Positions 7,210 to 15,891 are shown, counted from the stretch's first letter. The stretch: DNA of 64,000 bases from Lactobacillus agrestimuris (GCF_943193025.1 NZ_CALPCQ010000001.1:1-64000); one strand, 5' to 3'. The notes: generated by a model not told the origin, from the sequence alone. Program-made: numbers and translations.

Positions 7210-8676
7210 ATGAAAGTTATTGAAAAGTTTACTGAAGATGTCATTGAAAATGGCAGCTATCAGCCACTTGATCGTGTCTATGTAGTTAATAAAATCAAAG
7301 CTTTAGTTGGTGATGAAGATGAAGAATTAACCGAAGAAAAACCAGTAAAGCAATTAGTTGAAATGGCTGTACGTAATAAGAAAATTGCAGATGATATTAC
7401 TTCAAGAGAAGTCTTAAATGATCAACTTTATGATTTGGCAACACCAATACCCTCGAAAACAAATGAAATTTTCTGGCAAAAGATGGAAAAATCTTCTAAA
7501 GAAGCCACCGATTGGTTTTACAAGCTTTGCGAAGATAATGACTATGTAAAAAAAGAAGCCATTGCCAAAAATATTGAATTTTCAGGTAAATTTGATGAAG
7601 GGCATGAGCTAGAAATCACGATTAATTTGTCAAAGCCTGAAAAAGATCCTAAAGCAATTGCCGCGGCTGCTAAAGCAACCGGCAAGAAATATCCTCAATG
7701 TGCACTTTGTCTAGAAAATGAGGGCTATATTGGTGGCTATGGTAAAAATGCTCGTTCCAACTTACGCATTATTCGAATGAACGTTGGTGGTCGTGCTTGG
7801 GGATTCCAATATTCCCCATATGCTTATTTCAATGAACATTGTATTTTTCTTGATCAAAAGCATATTCCAATGGTTATCAATCAGCAAACTTTAATTAACT
7901 TAGTTGAAATTGAAAAGCAAATTCCAGAGTATTTTGTTGGATCAAATGCTGATTTACCTATCGTTGGTGGGTCAATGTTAGCACATGAACACTATCAAGG
8001 TGGTAAGCATGTTTTTCCAATGATGAAGGCCAAAATTAAGAAGTCAGTTAAATTTGACGATTATCCTGATGTTGAGGCTGGTATTGTTGACTGGCCAATG
8101 AGTGATTTGAGATTGATCAGTAAAAATTCACTTGATTTGATTGATCTTGGTACTAAAATTATTAATTTCTGGAATCATTATTCAGATGAAGCACTTAACA
8201 TAAGGGCATTTGAGGGTGAGATAAGACACCATACAGTAACTCCAATTATGCACCGTGATGGTGAGAAGTTTGTTCTTGATCTTGTTCTTCGTGATAACAA
8301 TACTAGTGACAAATATCCACTGGGTATTTTCCATCCGCACCAAGAACTATGGCATATTAAGAAGGAAAATATTGGCTTAATTGAAGTTATGGGTAGAGCA
8401 ATCTTACCAGGTCGACTTAAGAATGAACTTGAAGAAGTTAAGAAGTACTTACTCGATCAAGATAATGAAATAGCTGAAAGTCACGTAGAATGGGCAGATA
8501 AGATTAAGAGTCAAAATAAGATCACTAAAGAAAATGTTGATCAAATTCTTGATCAAAGCTTAGTTGAAGTTTTTGAAAAAGTTCTTCAATGTGCCGGCGT
8601 CTTCAAGCAAGATGAAGCTGGAGATAAAGGATGGGAACGTTTCATTAGTGCTTTAGTTGAAAAAGTAGGCAAATAA
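7210..8676 (+). CDS. galT: UDP-glucose--hexose-1-phosphate uridylyltransferase, class II
   Basis: A 488-residue enzyme that transfers UMP from UDP-glucose to galactose 1-phosphate, giving UDP-galactose and glucose 1-phosphate. The length and sequence fit the long Firmicutes GalT type rather than the 350-residue enterobacterial one. The catalytic histidine region is AHEHYQGGKH (HxHxQ type), and the C-terminal part has FHPHQELWH. AGGAG lies before the ATG. It is second in the gal operon and ends 1 base before galM. Confidence 0.96.
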   Translation: MKVIEKFTEDVIENGSYQPLDRVYVVNKIKALVGDEDEELTEEKPVKQLVEMAVRNKKIADDITSREVLNDQLYDLATPIPSKTNEIFWQKMEKSSKEATDWFYKLCEDNDYVKKEAIAKNIEFSGKFDEGHELEITINLSKPEKDPKAIAAAAKATGKKYPQCALCLENEGYIGGYGKNARSNLRIIRMNVGGRAWGFQYSPYAYFNEHCIFLDQKHIPMVINQQTLINLVEIEKQIPEYFVGSNADLPIVGGSMLAHEHYQGGKHVFPMMKAKIKKSVKFDDYPDVEAGIVDWPMSDLRLISKNSLDLIDLGTKIINFWNHYSDEALNIRAFEGEIRHHTVTPIMHRDGEKFVLDLVLRDNNTSDKYPLGIFHPHQELWHIKKENIGLIEVMGRAILPGRLKNELEEVKKYLLDQDNEIAESHVEWADKIKSQNKITKENVDQILDQSLVEVFEKVLQCAGVFKQDEAGDKGWERFISALVEKVGK

Positions 8677-8677
8677 A

Positions 8678-9667
8678 ATGAAGACATCTTTTATTAAATA
8701 TGAACGAAAAGATGGTCATGATCTGTGTGAAATAAGCTTAGAAAATGATCAAGGTATGACAGTTAAGCTTCTAAATTATGGAGCAACTCTTGAAAAGGTA
8801 GTCATGTCAGATGGAAAAAATATGGTTATGTCCCTTGAATCTCCAATTGATTATTCAAAAGAGAGAAACTTTTTAGGTGGTACTGTTGGAAGAATTTGTG
8901 GTCGTGTCAAAGATGGGGAATGGAAACACGGAAATGAAATTTTCCAATTACTAAAAAATGATGGTGAAAATCATATCCATGGTGGAAATGGTATTGATAC
9001 GAGAGTTTGGAATTTTAGACCCTTTACAAAGGATGATAAAATTGGAGTGATCTTCACTCTATTTGATCCTGATGGTGCAAATGGATTTCCAGGTGATTTG
9101 AAAATTAAAGCAGTATATGAATTAGATAATCAAAATAATTTATCTTATAAGTTGACTGCCTTAAGCGATAAATTGACAATTTTCAATCCTGCTAACCACA
9201 CATATTTCACTTTAGGAGATAGAGCGGAGAATCTTGAATTGAAGCTTGCTGCAGACTATTACTTACCGGTTGGTGAAGATGGGTTGCCAGATCATGGGAT
9301 GCAGGAGGTAGCTAATAAAGCCTTTGATTTTAGAAACTTTAAGAAAGTTAAAAGGGCATTGAATTCAAATGATCCGCAGATTAACTTGAGAAATGGTCTC
9401 GATCATCCGTTTATTCTAAATGGTAATAAACCAGCAGCAATTTTAAGAAGTGCTGATCATGAAATGGTTATGACAACAAATGCACCAGCTTTGGTGATTT
9501 ATACAGGTAATCATTTTAATCATACCGGTAGTGCAAGTAATGTTGGTCAATATGACGGAATTACATTGGAAGCACAAGAGGCACCCTCTGCAAGTAATGA
9601 TCTTGATGCAATTACCTTGCTTCCTGGTGAAAAATATAAACGCAAGATTAATTGGAATTTTAAATAG
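8678..9667 (+). CDS. galM: aldose 1-epimerase (galactose mutarotase)
   Basis: A 329-residue beta-sandwich mutarotase that converts beta-galactose to the alpha anomer used by galactokinase. The characteristic elements are NYGATLEKV near the N-terminus, the GRICGRV segment, HIHGG (active-site His), NHTYFTLG (second His) and the C-terminal TLEAQEAPSASN with the catalytic Glu. It follows galT by 1 base and so is probably translationally coupled. The osmC-like gene starts 14 bases after its stop. Confidence 0.95.
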   Translation: MKTSFIKYERKDGHDLCEISLENDQGMTVKLLNYGATLEKVVMSDGKNMVMSLESPIDYSKERNFLGGTVGRICGRVKDGEWKHGNEIFQLLKNDGENHIHGGNGIDTRVWNFRPFTKDDKIGVIFTLFDPDGANGFPGDLKIKAVYELDNQNNLSYKLTALSDKLTIFNPANHTYFTLGDRAENLELKLAADYYLPVGEDGLPDHGMQEVANKAFDFRNFKKVKRALNSNDPQINLRNGLDHPFILNGNKPAAILRSADHEMVMTTNAPALVIYTGNHFNHTGSASNVGQYDGITLEAQEAPSASNDLDAITLLPGEKYKRKINWNFK

Positions 9668-9681
9668 ATAGAGGTTGGTTA

Positions 9682-10080
9682 ATGACAGAATACATAGTGA
9701 AATCACATGTTGGAGATAAGGAATGGCAGGTTTTTAATCAGACTGGTGATTTAGAATTTATTAGTGATGAAAATCAAACTGCTCCTAATCCTGTTGAATA
9801 CTTAACTGGAGCCGTTAATTCATGTATTTCTATCTCAGCGGCAATGATTATTAAAGTTCATAGATTAGATGTAAAAAACTTTAGGCTTGAAAATCAGGCT
9901 ATTACTGAAAAATTAGGTCATGGAAAATCGATTGTATCTACAATGGAAATTAAAGTTTCTTTTGATAGTGAATCCATGGACGACAAGCAAAGACAAGATT
10001 TTTTGGACCATGTTTTACATGTTTCAACTGTTTATCAAAGTGTAAAAGATGCTTTGAATATTAAAGTAAAACTAGCTTAA
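9682..10080 (+). CDS. OsmC/Ohr-family protein lacking the second conserved cysteine
   Basis: A 132-residue OsmC-fold protein, small and cytosolic, last gene of the gal transcript (AGAGG before the ATG, 14 bases after galM). OsmC/Ohr enzymes reduce organic hydroperoxides with two cysteines. The first is present as Cys48 in VEYLTGAVNSCIS. The C-terminal site that normally reads like CPV reads HVSTV here, and Cys48 is the only cysteine in the protein. The usual two-cysteine peroxidase chemistry is therefore doubtful. The fold assignment is firm, the biochemical role is not. Confidence 0.82.
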   Translation: MTEYIVKSHVGDKEWQVFNQTGDLEFISDENQTAPNPVEYLTGAVNSCISISAAMIIKVHRLDVKNFRLENQAITEKLGHGKSIVSTMEIKVSFDSESMDDKQRQDFLDHVLHVSTVYQSVKDALNIKVKLA

Positions 10081-10136
10081 AATGCAGAATTAATTAAGGC
10101 TTGATTCCGTATGCTTTCGGAGTTAGGATTTTTAAT

Positions 10137-10150
10137 GGCTCTTTGTCGAA
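10137..10150 (+). repeat. possible insertion-sequence end remnant, copy 1
   Basis: GGCTCTTTGTCGAA matches GGCTCTTTGTCAAA at 17818 at 13 of 14 positions, in the same orientation. From memory, terminal repeats of ISL3-family elements begin in a similar way. No transposase is nearby. Confidence 0.3.
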
Positions 10151-10164
10151 TTCTGTTGATGAAG

Positions 10165-10218
10165 AATCAAAGATGAGGATTAAGCAATTTAATAATTACT
10201 TAATCCTCATCTTTGATT
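10165..10218 (+). terminator. 20-bp perfect inverted repeat, terminator or mobile-element relic
   Basis: AATCAAAGATGAGGATTAAG (10165-10184) and its exact reverse complement (10199-10218) enclose a 14-base loop. A short T-run follows, so it may end the gal-osmC transcript. The arm is unusually long for a terminator and could belong to a decayed mobile repeat. Confidence 0.6.
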
Positions 10219-10247
10219 TTGTTATCTTCGAGTCTGATTCTGGCTAA

Positions 10248-10352
10248 GAGATTAAGGAAGTGCCTCAAATTGAAAATCCTGATGTTAATCATGCTTTTAG
10301 AAAATATGAGTTAAATGATGCAGAATATGATGAAATACTTTTTGCTGTTTAA
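10248..10352 (+). pseudogene. 34-codon coding remnant, no start codon
   Basis: The frame reads EIKEVPQIENPD at the start and KYELNDAEYDEILFAV at the end, stopping at TAA 10350-10352. A stop codon precedes it directly, and there is no ATG and no ribosome-binding site. The composition is protein-like. I do not recognise the family. It is probably the 3' end of a lost gene. Confidence 0.4.
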
Positions 10353-10509
10353 AATAGCGTAGGCTTTTTTCATAGTTTTTTTAAGTAAAAGAAAATTTAT
10401 ACAGAATTACCTATTTTATTTTAAAGAAAATTGTTAATGGAAGATCAAAGACTAGACACACATCTTTAAAAATAGTTTGGTGGAGGGTCCTTTTTAAATA
10501 AAAATGCGT

Positions 10510-10537
10510 AATATGATCAAAATAGTGCTGAATATGA
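10510..10537 (+). promoter_or_regulatory. tandem repeat operator of the pheromone/kinase operon
   Basis: AATATGA occurs at 10510-10516 and again at 10531-10537, start to start 21 bases (two helix turns). Each copy is followed by an A/T-rich flank. This is the layout bound by LytTR-type regulators. The likely -10 region (TAGTAATATT) lies about 30 bases further on, and the inducing-peptide gene starts at 10614. Positive autoregulation by the regulator at 12183 is inferred. Confidence 0.55.
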
Positions 10538-10613
10538 CGATTTTGAAAATAAAATTGAATGCATAGTAATATTGATATGTAAAGATTAACAAATTGAAAG
10601 GATGTTTTATATT

Positions 10614-10772
10614 ATGAAGAACTTGAATGAAAAGAAATTAGTTGAAGTTAAAGGTGGATTTTTAGGTGGATTAATTGATCCAAATGAAAGCTTTTTTTAC
10701 CTTAGAGATTTAAAAAGCGATAAAAAACATGAAAATCGTTTTAATTGGAAGAGAATTTTTGGATTAAAGTAA
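10614..10772 (+). CDS. double-glycine inducing peptide (pheromone) precursor
   Basis: A 52-residue peptide with a 15-residue leader, MKNLNEKKLVEVKGG. Leu at -12, Leu at -7, Val at -4 and Gly-Gly at -2/-1 fit the double-glycine leader consensus. The predicted mature 37-mer begins FLGGLIDPNE and ends with the basic aromatic tail NRFNWKRIFGLK, like other lactobacillus inducing factors. AAAGGATG provides the ribosome-binding site. It lies directly upstream of a kinase, regulator and C39 exporter, as expected for the signal of a three-component bacteriocin system. A second GG inside FLGG is a possible alternative cleavage point. A bacteriocin role is less likely given its position and charge. Confidence 0.82.
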   Translation: MKNLNEKKLVEVKGGFLGGLIDPNESFFYLRDLKSDKKHENRFNWKRIFGLK

Positions 10773-10774
10773 AA

Positions 10775-12181
10775 ATGCTGTTTCAGGCTTTATTTTCTCC
10801 TATAGTTGATTTATATATTTTTTATAGGGTGTCAGGTTGGAAACTTAAGAGAAGAGATTATATTTTTTCAGTAATCTTCATTGGAATATGTGTTTTCCTT
10901 GGGAGTCTGACACAAATAGATGATTTTTTCATAGATATTATTCAAGCAATTTTAGTATTTCTTTTTTCCTATTTTGTAAGAAAAGAGAAAAAAGCCAAGT
11001 TAATTATTGGATTGATCTCATTTTTTGAATTATTGGATCTCTTTATGACAATTAGTGTTGAAATATTGCTGCTATTTTTTGATATTAAATTCAGCAGTAT
11101 TATTTTTATCTTTTTGTTAATAGATTTTTTAGTTGTATGCATAATCCAAAAGTATTATTTAAGAGTCCGTGAATTTTTAAATGATCGAAATAGTTCAATT
11201 TTTATTGGATTGATTTTATATGTTTATTTTTCAAGTGCTATTGTTTACTTGTTAGCATTGCAAAATAAACGTATAACAATATTATTTGAAATATCTTTAA
11301 GTTTATTAATACTTCAGATAACTTTCTCTATATTTGCTTATTCGACGGCAGTTAATATTCAAAAGAAACTTTTAACCGAGCAAGAGCAAAAAGAACAAAG
11401 GCTCAAACTTAAACTAGCAAATGCAGATAGAAAAGCAAAAGAAGCAGAGAATAGAGAACTTGTTCTTAAACAGCAGGAATTAAAGTCCGAAATGCGACAG
11501 TTGCAAGAATATTCGAGCTATCTTGATAAAAATGAAGACGATCTTCGACGCTTCAAGCATGATTATCAAAATATATTAAATAGTCTGAAAGTTAGTGCTC
11601 AGGACGGGGATACAAAAAAAGTAATCAAAATGCTGGATCAGTATACAAATACTCAGTTTGATCAGAAAGCACTTCGAAAATATAAGGGTGTAAATCATAT
11701 TCATGAAAAGAATTTAAAAAGTATTGCAATTGCTAAGATATCTAAATTATATAGTTTGGATTTGAATTATAGTTTTGATTGTGAGCAGAACATTTATCAA
11801 GTTCCTGGAAAAATTGATATTTTAGATTTGGTTAGAATTATTGGAATCACGTTTGATAATGCGGCTGAGGAGAGCATGGCATTAATTAGGGAAACGAATG
11901 ATCCTAACACTGCACAAATAGATGCCATGTATTATCAAGAGAATGGTGATTTTGAATTTCAAATCCGTAACCGAGTTCGCAAAGATACTGTAGCGACGGA
12001 TAAAATGAGTCAAAAGAACTTTACCACTAAGAAACATCATATGGGTATTGGTTTAGCTAATGTAAAGGAAATTACCCATAAGTATGAAGATACGATTATC
12101 GTTAACTATTACGTTGATAATGGTTGGTTTAACTTCGACTTAACGATATTATCTGATGAAGAAAGAGAGATAACAGATTAA
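10775..12181 (+). CDS. AgrC-like (HPK10) quorum-sensing histidine kinase, module 2
   Basis: A 468-residue receptor kinase. Residues 1-200 are mostly membrane segments, followed by a charged coiled coil and the phosphoacceptor motif FKHDYQN (His262). The GHKL ATPase domain has FDNAAEES (N-box) and GIGLANV (G-box). The start is taken as the ATG at 10775, two bases after the pheromone stop. An in-frame TTG at 10745 would overlap the pheromone gene and has no better ribosome-binding site. It is the presumed receptor of the 10614 peptide. From the linker onward it is strongly similar to the kinase at 18, so the two are paralogues. The membrane domains have diverged, which suggests different signals. 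Confidence 0.9.
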   Translation: MLFQALFSPIVDLYIFYRVSGWKLKRRDYIFSVIFIGICVFLGSLTQIDDFFIDIIQAILVFLFSYFVRKEKKAKLIIGLISFFELLDLFMTISVEILLLFFDIKFSSIIFIFLLIDFLVVCIIQKYYLRVREFLNDRNSSIFIGLILYVYFSSAIVYLLALQNKRITILFEISLSLLILQITFSIFAYSTAVNIQKKLLTEQEQKEQRLKLKLANADRKAKEAENRELVLKQQELKSEMRQLQEYSSYLDKNEDDLRRFKHDYQNILNSLKVSAQDGDTKKVIKMLDQYTNTQFDQKALRKYKGVNHIHEKNLKSIAIAKISKLYSLDLNYSFDCEQNIYQVPGKIDILDLVRIIGITFDNAAEESMALIRETNDPNTAQIDAMYYQENGDFEFQIRNRVRKDTVATDKMSQKNFTTKKHHMGIGLANVKEITHKYEDTIIVNYYVDNGWFNFDLTILSDEEREITD

Positions 12182-12182
12182 A

Positions 12183-13001
12183 ATGAAATATCCAGTTTTT
12201 ATTTGCGATGATGATCAGGATCAAATTGAACAAACTAAAAAAATTCTTGGTGCGGCTGAGATGATCCTTTCGGATGATGAAGAGGTAGAATTTTCAATTG
12301 CCACAGCTAAAAATTATATGGATGCTATTACCTATTTGAAAGATCACAAGCTAGATGGTGGTATTTATTTTTTAGATGTCGAATTAGGTGGTGACACTGA
12401 AAATGATACCGGTTTTGATTTGGCTTCTTTAATTAAGAAGAATGACGAACGTGCACAGATAATTTTTGTTACTAGTCATGCTGATTTATCTTTAATCACA
12501 TTTAGAAGGCGTTTAGGTCCAATAGATTATATCGTAAAAACATCTGATTTAGATAAGCTTAGACGAATGATGGTTAAGACGGTTGAGATAGCTATTTATA
12601 ACTTACACAAGTTTAATTATATGAAAAAAATGACTTTTTCATATAAGATTGGTCGACAGACTAGGAATGTAAATATCGATGACATTATTTATATTTCTAC
12701 GACTGTTACTCCACATAAATTATTGATGATTTTGACAACAGGAGAAATGCAACTTTTAGGTAGCATTAATCAATATGCTCAAGAAAATCCGCTACTTGAG
12801 AAGATTAATCAGTCATGTTTAGTAAATCCTAAGAATATTAAGTCGATTGATTTGAAGCAACATCGTGTATCGTTTATTAACGGGGATGTTGAAGATTTTT
12901 CACGTACTAGTGTAAAAAGAATGAAAGATTTATTGGCTGAGTATAATTATAAAACTGAAAAGCTAGCTAAGAAGGAAGAAGAAAATGGTAGTCTCACTTA
13001 G
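12183..13001 (+). CDS. LytTR-family response regulator, module 2
   Basis: A 272-residue regulator starting MKYPVFICDDD, with phosphoacceptor Asp65 in YFLDVEL and a C-terminal LytTR domain (IGRQTRNVNIDDIIYIST to NPKNIKSIDL). It starts 1 base after the kinase stop and overlaps the exporter gene by 17 bases, so the three are one transcript. The LytTR domain is close to that of the regulator at 1525, so cross-binding at each other's promoters is plausible. Compared with that paralogue it has an extra lysine- and glutamate-rich tail of about 13 residues. Confidence 0.92.
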   Translation: MKYPVFICDDDQDQIEQTKKILGAAEMILSDDEEVEFSIATAKNYMDAITYLKDHKLDGGIYFLDVELGGDTENDTGFDLASLIKKNDERAQIIFVTSHADLSLITFRRRLGPIDYIVKTSDLDKLRRMMVKTVEIAIYNLHKFNYMKKMTFSYKIGRQTRNVNIDDIIYISTTVTPHKLLMILTTGEMQLLGSINQYAQENPLLEKINQSCLVNPKNIKSIDLKQHRVSFINGDVEDFSRTSVKRMKDLLAEYNYKTEKLAKKEEENGSLT

Positions 13002-15150
13002 ATATAAATCAATTTATGTTCCACAAATTGATGAAACAGATTGTGGTGCAGCATGTTTAGCAATGATTTTAAAGAACTATCATTCTCGAGTATCCATAGC
13101 ACGTTTGCGTCATATTGCTAAAACAAATACTGAGGGAACTACTGCGTTAGGTTTAGTTAAAACTGCCGAAAAATTTGACATGAATGTTCAAGCGGTTAAA
13201 GCAGATATGTCCTTATTTGATATAAGTGATATTCAATATCCTTTTATTGTTCATGTAATAAAAGACGGAGGAATACTGCACTACTACGTAGTTCTTAAAA
13301 GTACTAAAAGAAAGATAATTGTTGCTGATCCTGATCCTACCAGTGGGATTAAGAAAATGTCTAGAGAGTCATTTGAAAAAGAATGGACTGGGATTACTTT
13401 ATTAATGACCCCTAAAGTGGACTTTAAGCCTGTAAAAGAAAAAAAGAATGATTTGTTGTCTCTTTTTCCGTATATGTTTAAGCAGAAAAAATTGGTTAGA
13501 AATATCATATTAGCTGCTTTATTGATGACTTTGATTAGTATTTGCAGTTCGTACTTTGTACAGGGGTTGATTGACACTTATATTCCTAATGGTACATTTA
13601 CAACTTTATCAATCTTAGCTATTGGGTTATTGATTGCATATGTCTTTAACTCAATTTTTTTATATGGACAACAATTTTTATTAAATGTCTTAGGTCAGCG
13701 GCTATCAATTGATCTTAATTTGCGGTATATTAGACATATTTTTGAGTTACCAATGGAATTTTTTACTACTAGAAAAACAGGAGAAATTACTTCACGTTTT
13801 TCTGATGCAAGTAGGATTATTGATGCCCTAGCAAGTACTGTAATCTCATTGTTCCTAGATCTTTCTATTGTGATTTTGATGGGTATTATCTTGGCAGTTC
13901 AAAGCATGACATTATTTTTTATTACATTAGCTTCATTACCATTCTATATAATTGTGATTTTTTGGTTTTCTAAACGCTTTGAAAAATTAAATAATGACCA
14001 GATGGAAAGTAATGCAGTAGTTAGTTCATCAATTATTGAAGATATTCAAGGAATTGAAACAATTAAAGCACTTAACAGTGAGCAAGTTCGATATCAAAAG
14101 ATTGATAGTCAATTTGTGGATTATCTGAGAAAGTCGTTTAAATATAATAAAACAGAAGCTTTTCAGACAGTTTTGAAATCTTTTATTAGATTATCGTTGA
14201 ATGTCATTATTCTTTGGGTGGGTGCTAGTATTGTAATACATAACCAGATGTCTATTGGTGAATTGATGGCATTTAATGCGTTATTATCGTATTTTGTTGA
14301 TCCATTACAAAATATTATTAACCTACAACCTAAGCTTCAAGCTGCAAATGTGGCTCAAAATCGTTTAAATGAAGTTTATATAGTTAAAAGTGAATTTAAA
14401 AATAAAACTTCAGTTAATAGTATTCGTGATTTAAATGGAAAAATTAATTTCTCACATGTTAATTACCGTTATGGATATGGTGAAGATGTTTTAAAAGATA
14501 TTAACTTGACTATCAATGATAATGAAAAAATAACTATTGTAGGGATGAGTGGATCTGGTAAGTCAACTTTGGTTAAGCTATTGGTTGATTTCTTTAGTCC
14601 AATAAAAGGTAAAGTAACTTTTAATAATTATTCAACTAAAGAGATAAATAAGCACGTTCTACGTTCATATGTAAATTATGTTCCACAAACTCCTTATGTT
14701 TTTGCAGGTACTATTAAAGAAAATCTTATATTAGGAAGTCGTTCTAATATAACGGAAGAAGATATAGACGAAGCATGTCAAATTGCAGAAATAAAAAATG
14801 ATATTGAGAAGCTACCATTAGGACTTGATACTCAATTGGATGAGAATGCTAAAATTTTATCAGGGGGACAAAAGCAAAGACTAACGATTGCTAGAGCACT
14901 TCTTTCACCATCTAAAGTGTTGATTTTTGATGAAGCAACAAGTGGATTAGATACAATCACGGAGAAAAAGGTAGTTGATAATTTAATAAGCCTAAAGGAT
15001 AAGACTGTAATTTTTATTGCGCATCGTTTGGCTGTTGCGAAAAGAACGGATAATATTGTGGTCTTGAATCAAGGAAAAATTGTGGAGCAGGGGAATCATG
15101 ACGAATTGATTGCAAAACAAGGTTATTATTATGATTTGGTAAGAAGTTAG
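12985..15150 (+). CDS. bacteriocin/pheromone ABC exporter with C39 peptidase domain
   Basis: A 721-residue protein of the ComA/LagD/LafT type that cleaves double-glycine leaders and exports the mature peptides. The N-terminal peptidase C39 domain has the catalytic Cys20 in ETDCGAACL, His99 in GGILHYY and Asp115 in IVADPD. Six membrane helices follow (about 165-440). The ATPase domain has Walker A GMSGSGKST (near 520), the signature LSGGQKQR (near 625) and Walker B VLIFDEATS. It overlaps the regulator gene by 17 bases and precedes the accessory gene by 13. It is the only exporter of this kind in the window, so it probably handles the 10614, 16370 and 16562 peptides. Confidence 0.96.
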   Translation: MVVSLRYKSIYVPQIDETDCGAACLAMILKNYHSRVSIARLRHIAKTNTEGTTALGLVKTAEKFDMNVQAVKADMSLFDISDIQYPFIVHVIKDGGILHYYVVLKSTKRKIIVADPDPTSGIKKMSRESFEKEWTGITLLMTPKVDFKPVKEKKNDLLSLFPYMFKQKKLVRNIILAALLMTLISICSSYFVQGLIDTYIPNGTFTTLSILAIGLLIAYVFNSIFLYGQQFLLNVLGQRLSIDLNLRYIRHIFELPMEFFTTRKTGEITSRFSDASRIIDALASTVISLFLDLSIVILMGIILAVQSMTLFFITLASLPFYIIVIFWFSKRFEKLNNDQMESNAVVSSSIIEDIQGIETIKALNSEQVRYQKIDSQFVDYLRKSFKYNKTEAFQTVLKSFIRLSLNVIILWVGASIVIHNQMSIGELMAFNALLSYFVDPLQNIINLQPKLQAANVAQNRLNEVYIVKSEFKNKTSVNSIRDLNGKINFSHVNYRYGYGEDVLKDINLTINDNEKITIVGMSGSGKSTLVKLLVDFFSPIKGKVTFNNYSTKEINKHVLRSYVNYVPQTPYVFAGTIKENLILGSRSNITEEDIDEACQIAEIKNDIEKLPLGLDTQLDENAKILSGGQKQRLTIARALLSPSKVLIFDEATSGLDTITEKKVVDNLISLKDKTVIFIAHRLAVAKRTDNIVVLNQGKIVEQGNHDELIAKQGYYYDLVRS

Positions 15151-15163
15151 GAGATAGTCTGAA

Positions 15164-15802
15164 ATGAATAATCAAAATCTGGAAAGTAGTAAGTTTTATT
15201 CATATAAGTTTCGTAACTTTTCAGCAATGATAATTTTACCAGCATTTATTTTAGTAATTTTATTATTTATAGGTTCCTTTTTTGCTGTGCATGAGAATGT
15301 AGTTAATAGTATAGGTGTTGTTACACCAGATTATGTTGTTCCTTTGAAAAATAATGAGTATAAAGAAGGACAAAAAATTTCAAAAGGTACTACTATTACT
15401 TTGGCTGATAACAAAAAGAGATTGATAAAAAATAATATCATAGTACATTTAGATGCTGAAAATATTGTTGCTATGCCCGATATTAAAGATAAAAGTATTC
15501 TTAAAATAGTAACCTACATTCCAGATGATGAAGTAGCTACTCTTGCTAGTGGACAAAAAATTCGATTTCAAGTTAAAAATAGGCAGGGAGTACTTACAAT
15601 ACTCAATGGTAAAGTTATTAGCATAGGTACATATCCAGTGCAACAGAAAGGTATTAATGTTTTTAAAGTAGATGCTTTAATTAAGACAACTAAGTCTAAG
15701 AGAAAGTTTTTACGATATGGGACACAAGGAAAAGTGACCATCATTACCGGCAGAATTAGTTATTTTAATTATATTAAATCAGAGGTATTAAATTCTAAGT
15801 AG
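15164..15802 (+). CDS. bacteriocin export accessory protein
   Basis: A 212-residue protein with a short cytosolic start, one membrane helix (about residues 20-44) and an extracytosolic domain of mixed beta sequence, including TYIPDDEVATLASGQKIRFQ, which resembles the barrel region of HlyD-type adaptors. Small accessory proteins of this size (LafC/GatC in lactacin F and gassericin T loci) follow the C39 exporter and are needed for secretion. It begins 13 bases after the exporter gene, and a terminator follows. It is shorter than full HlyD/LagE-type proteins, as expected for lactobacillus class II loci. Confidence 0.8.
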   Translation: MNNQNLESSKFYSYKFRNFSAMIILPAFILVILLFIGSFFAVHENVVNSIGVVTPDYVVPLKNNEYKEGQKISKGTTITLADNKKRLIKNNIIVHLDAENIVAMPDIKDKSILKIVTYIPDDEVATLASGQKIRFQVKNRQGVLTILNGKVISIGTYPVQQKGINVFKVDALIKTTKSKRKFLRYGTQGKVTIITGRISYFNYIKSEVLNSK

Positions 15803-15810
15803 ATTAATGG

Positions 15811-15845
15811 GAACAATAATTATTGAAGTTATTGTTCTTTTTTAT
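15811..15845 (+). terminator. terminator of the pheromone-kinase-regulator-exporter operon
   Basis: GAACAATAA and TTATTGTTC form a 9-bp stem, followed by TTTTTT. Confidence 0.8.
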
Positions 15846-15891
15846 TGTCAAAGTAGTGCTATTAAATTTAGAATTACAACCGAATCTTATT

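Larger units (their letters stand above)
10081..10613. other. 533-bp spacer with sequence debris ahead of the bacteriocin locus
   Basis: No intact gene is visible. The spacer holds, in order, an IS-end-like word (10137), a long hairpin (10165-10218), a 34-codon coding remnant (10248-10352), AT-rich sequence, and tandem repeats that probably form the operator of the pheromone gene (10510-10537). It marks the switch from the gal operon to the bacteriocin locus. Confidence 0.6.

Noticed and set aside
10745-10772. TTG start for the second kinase that would overlap the pheromone gene
   Set aside because: No suitable ribosome-binding site, and the ATG directly after the pheromone stop codon gives the length expected from the family.
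12985-15150. Lantibiotic-type locus
   Set aside because: No LanB, LanC or LanM modification enzyme is present. The C39 exporter with GG peptides and accessory protein is the class II arrangement.
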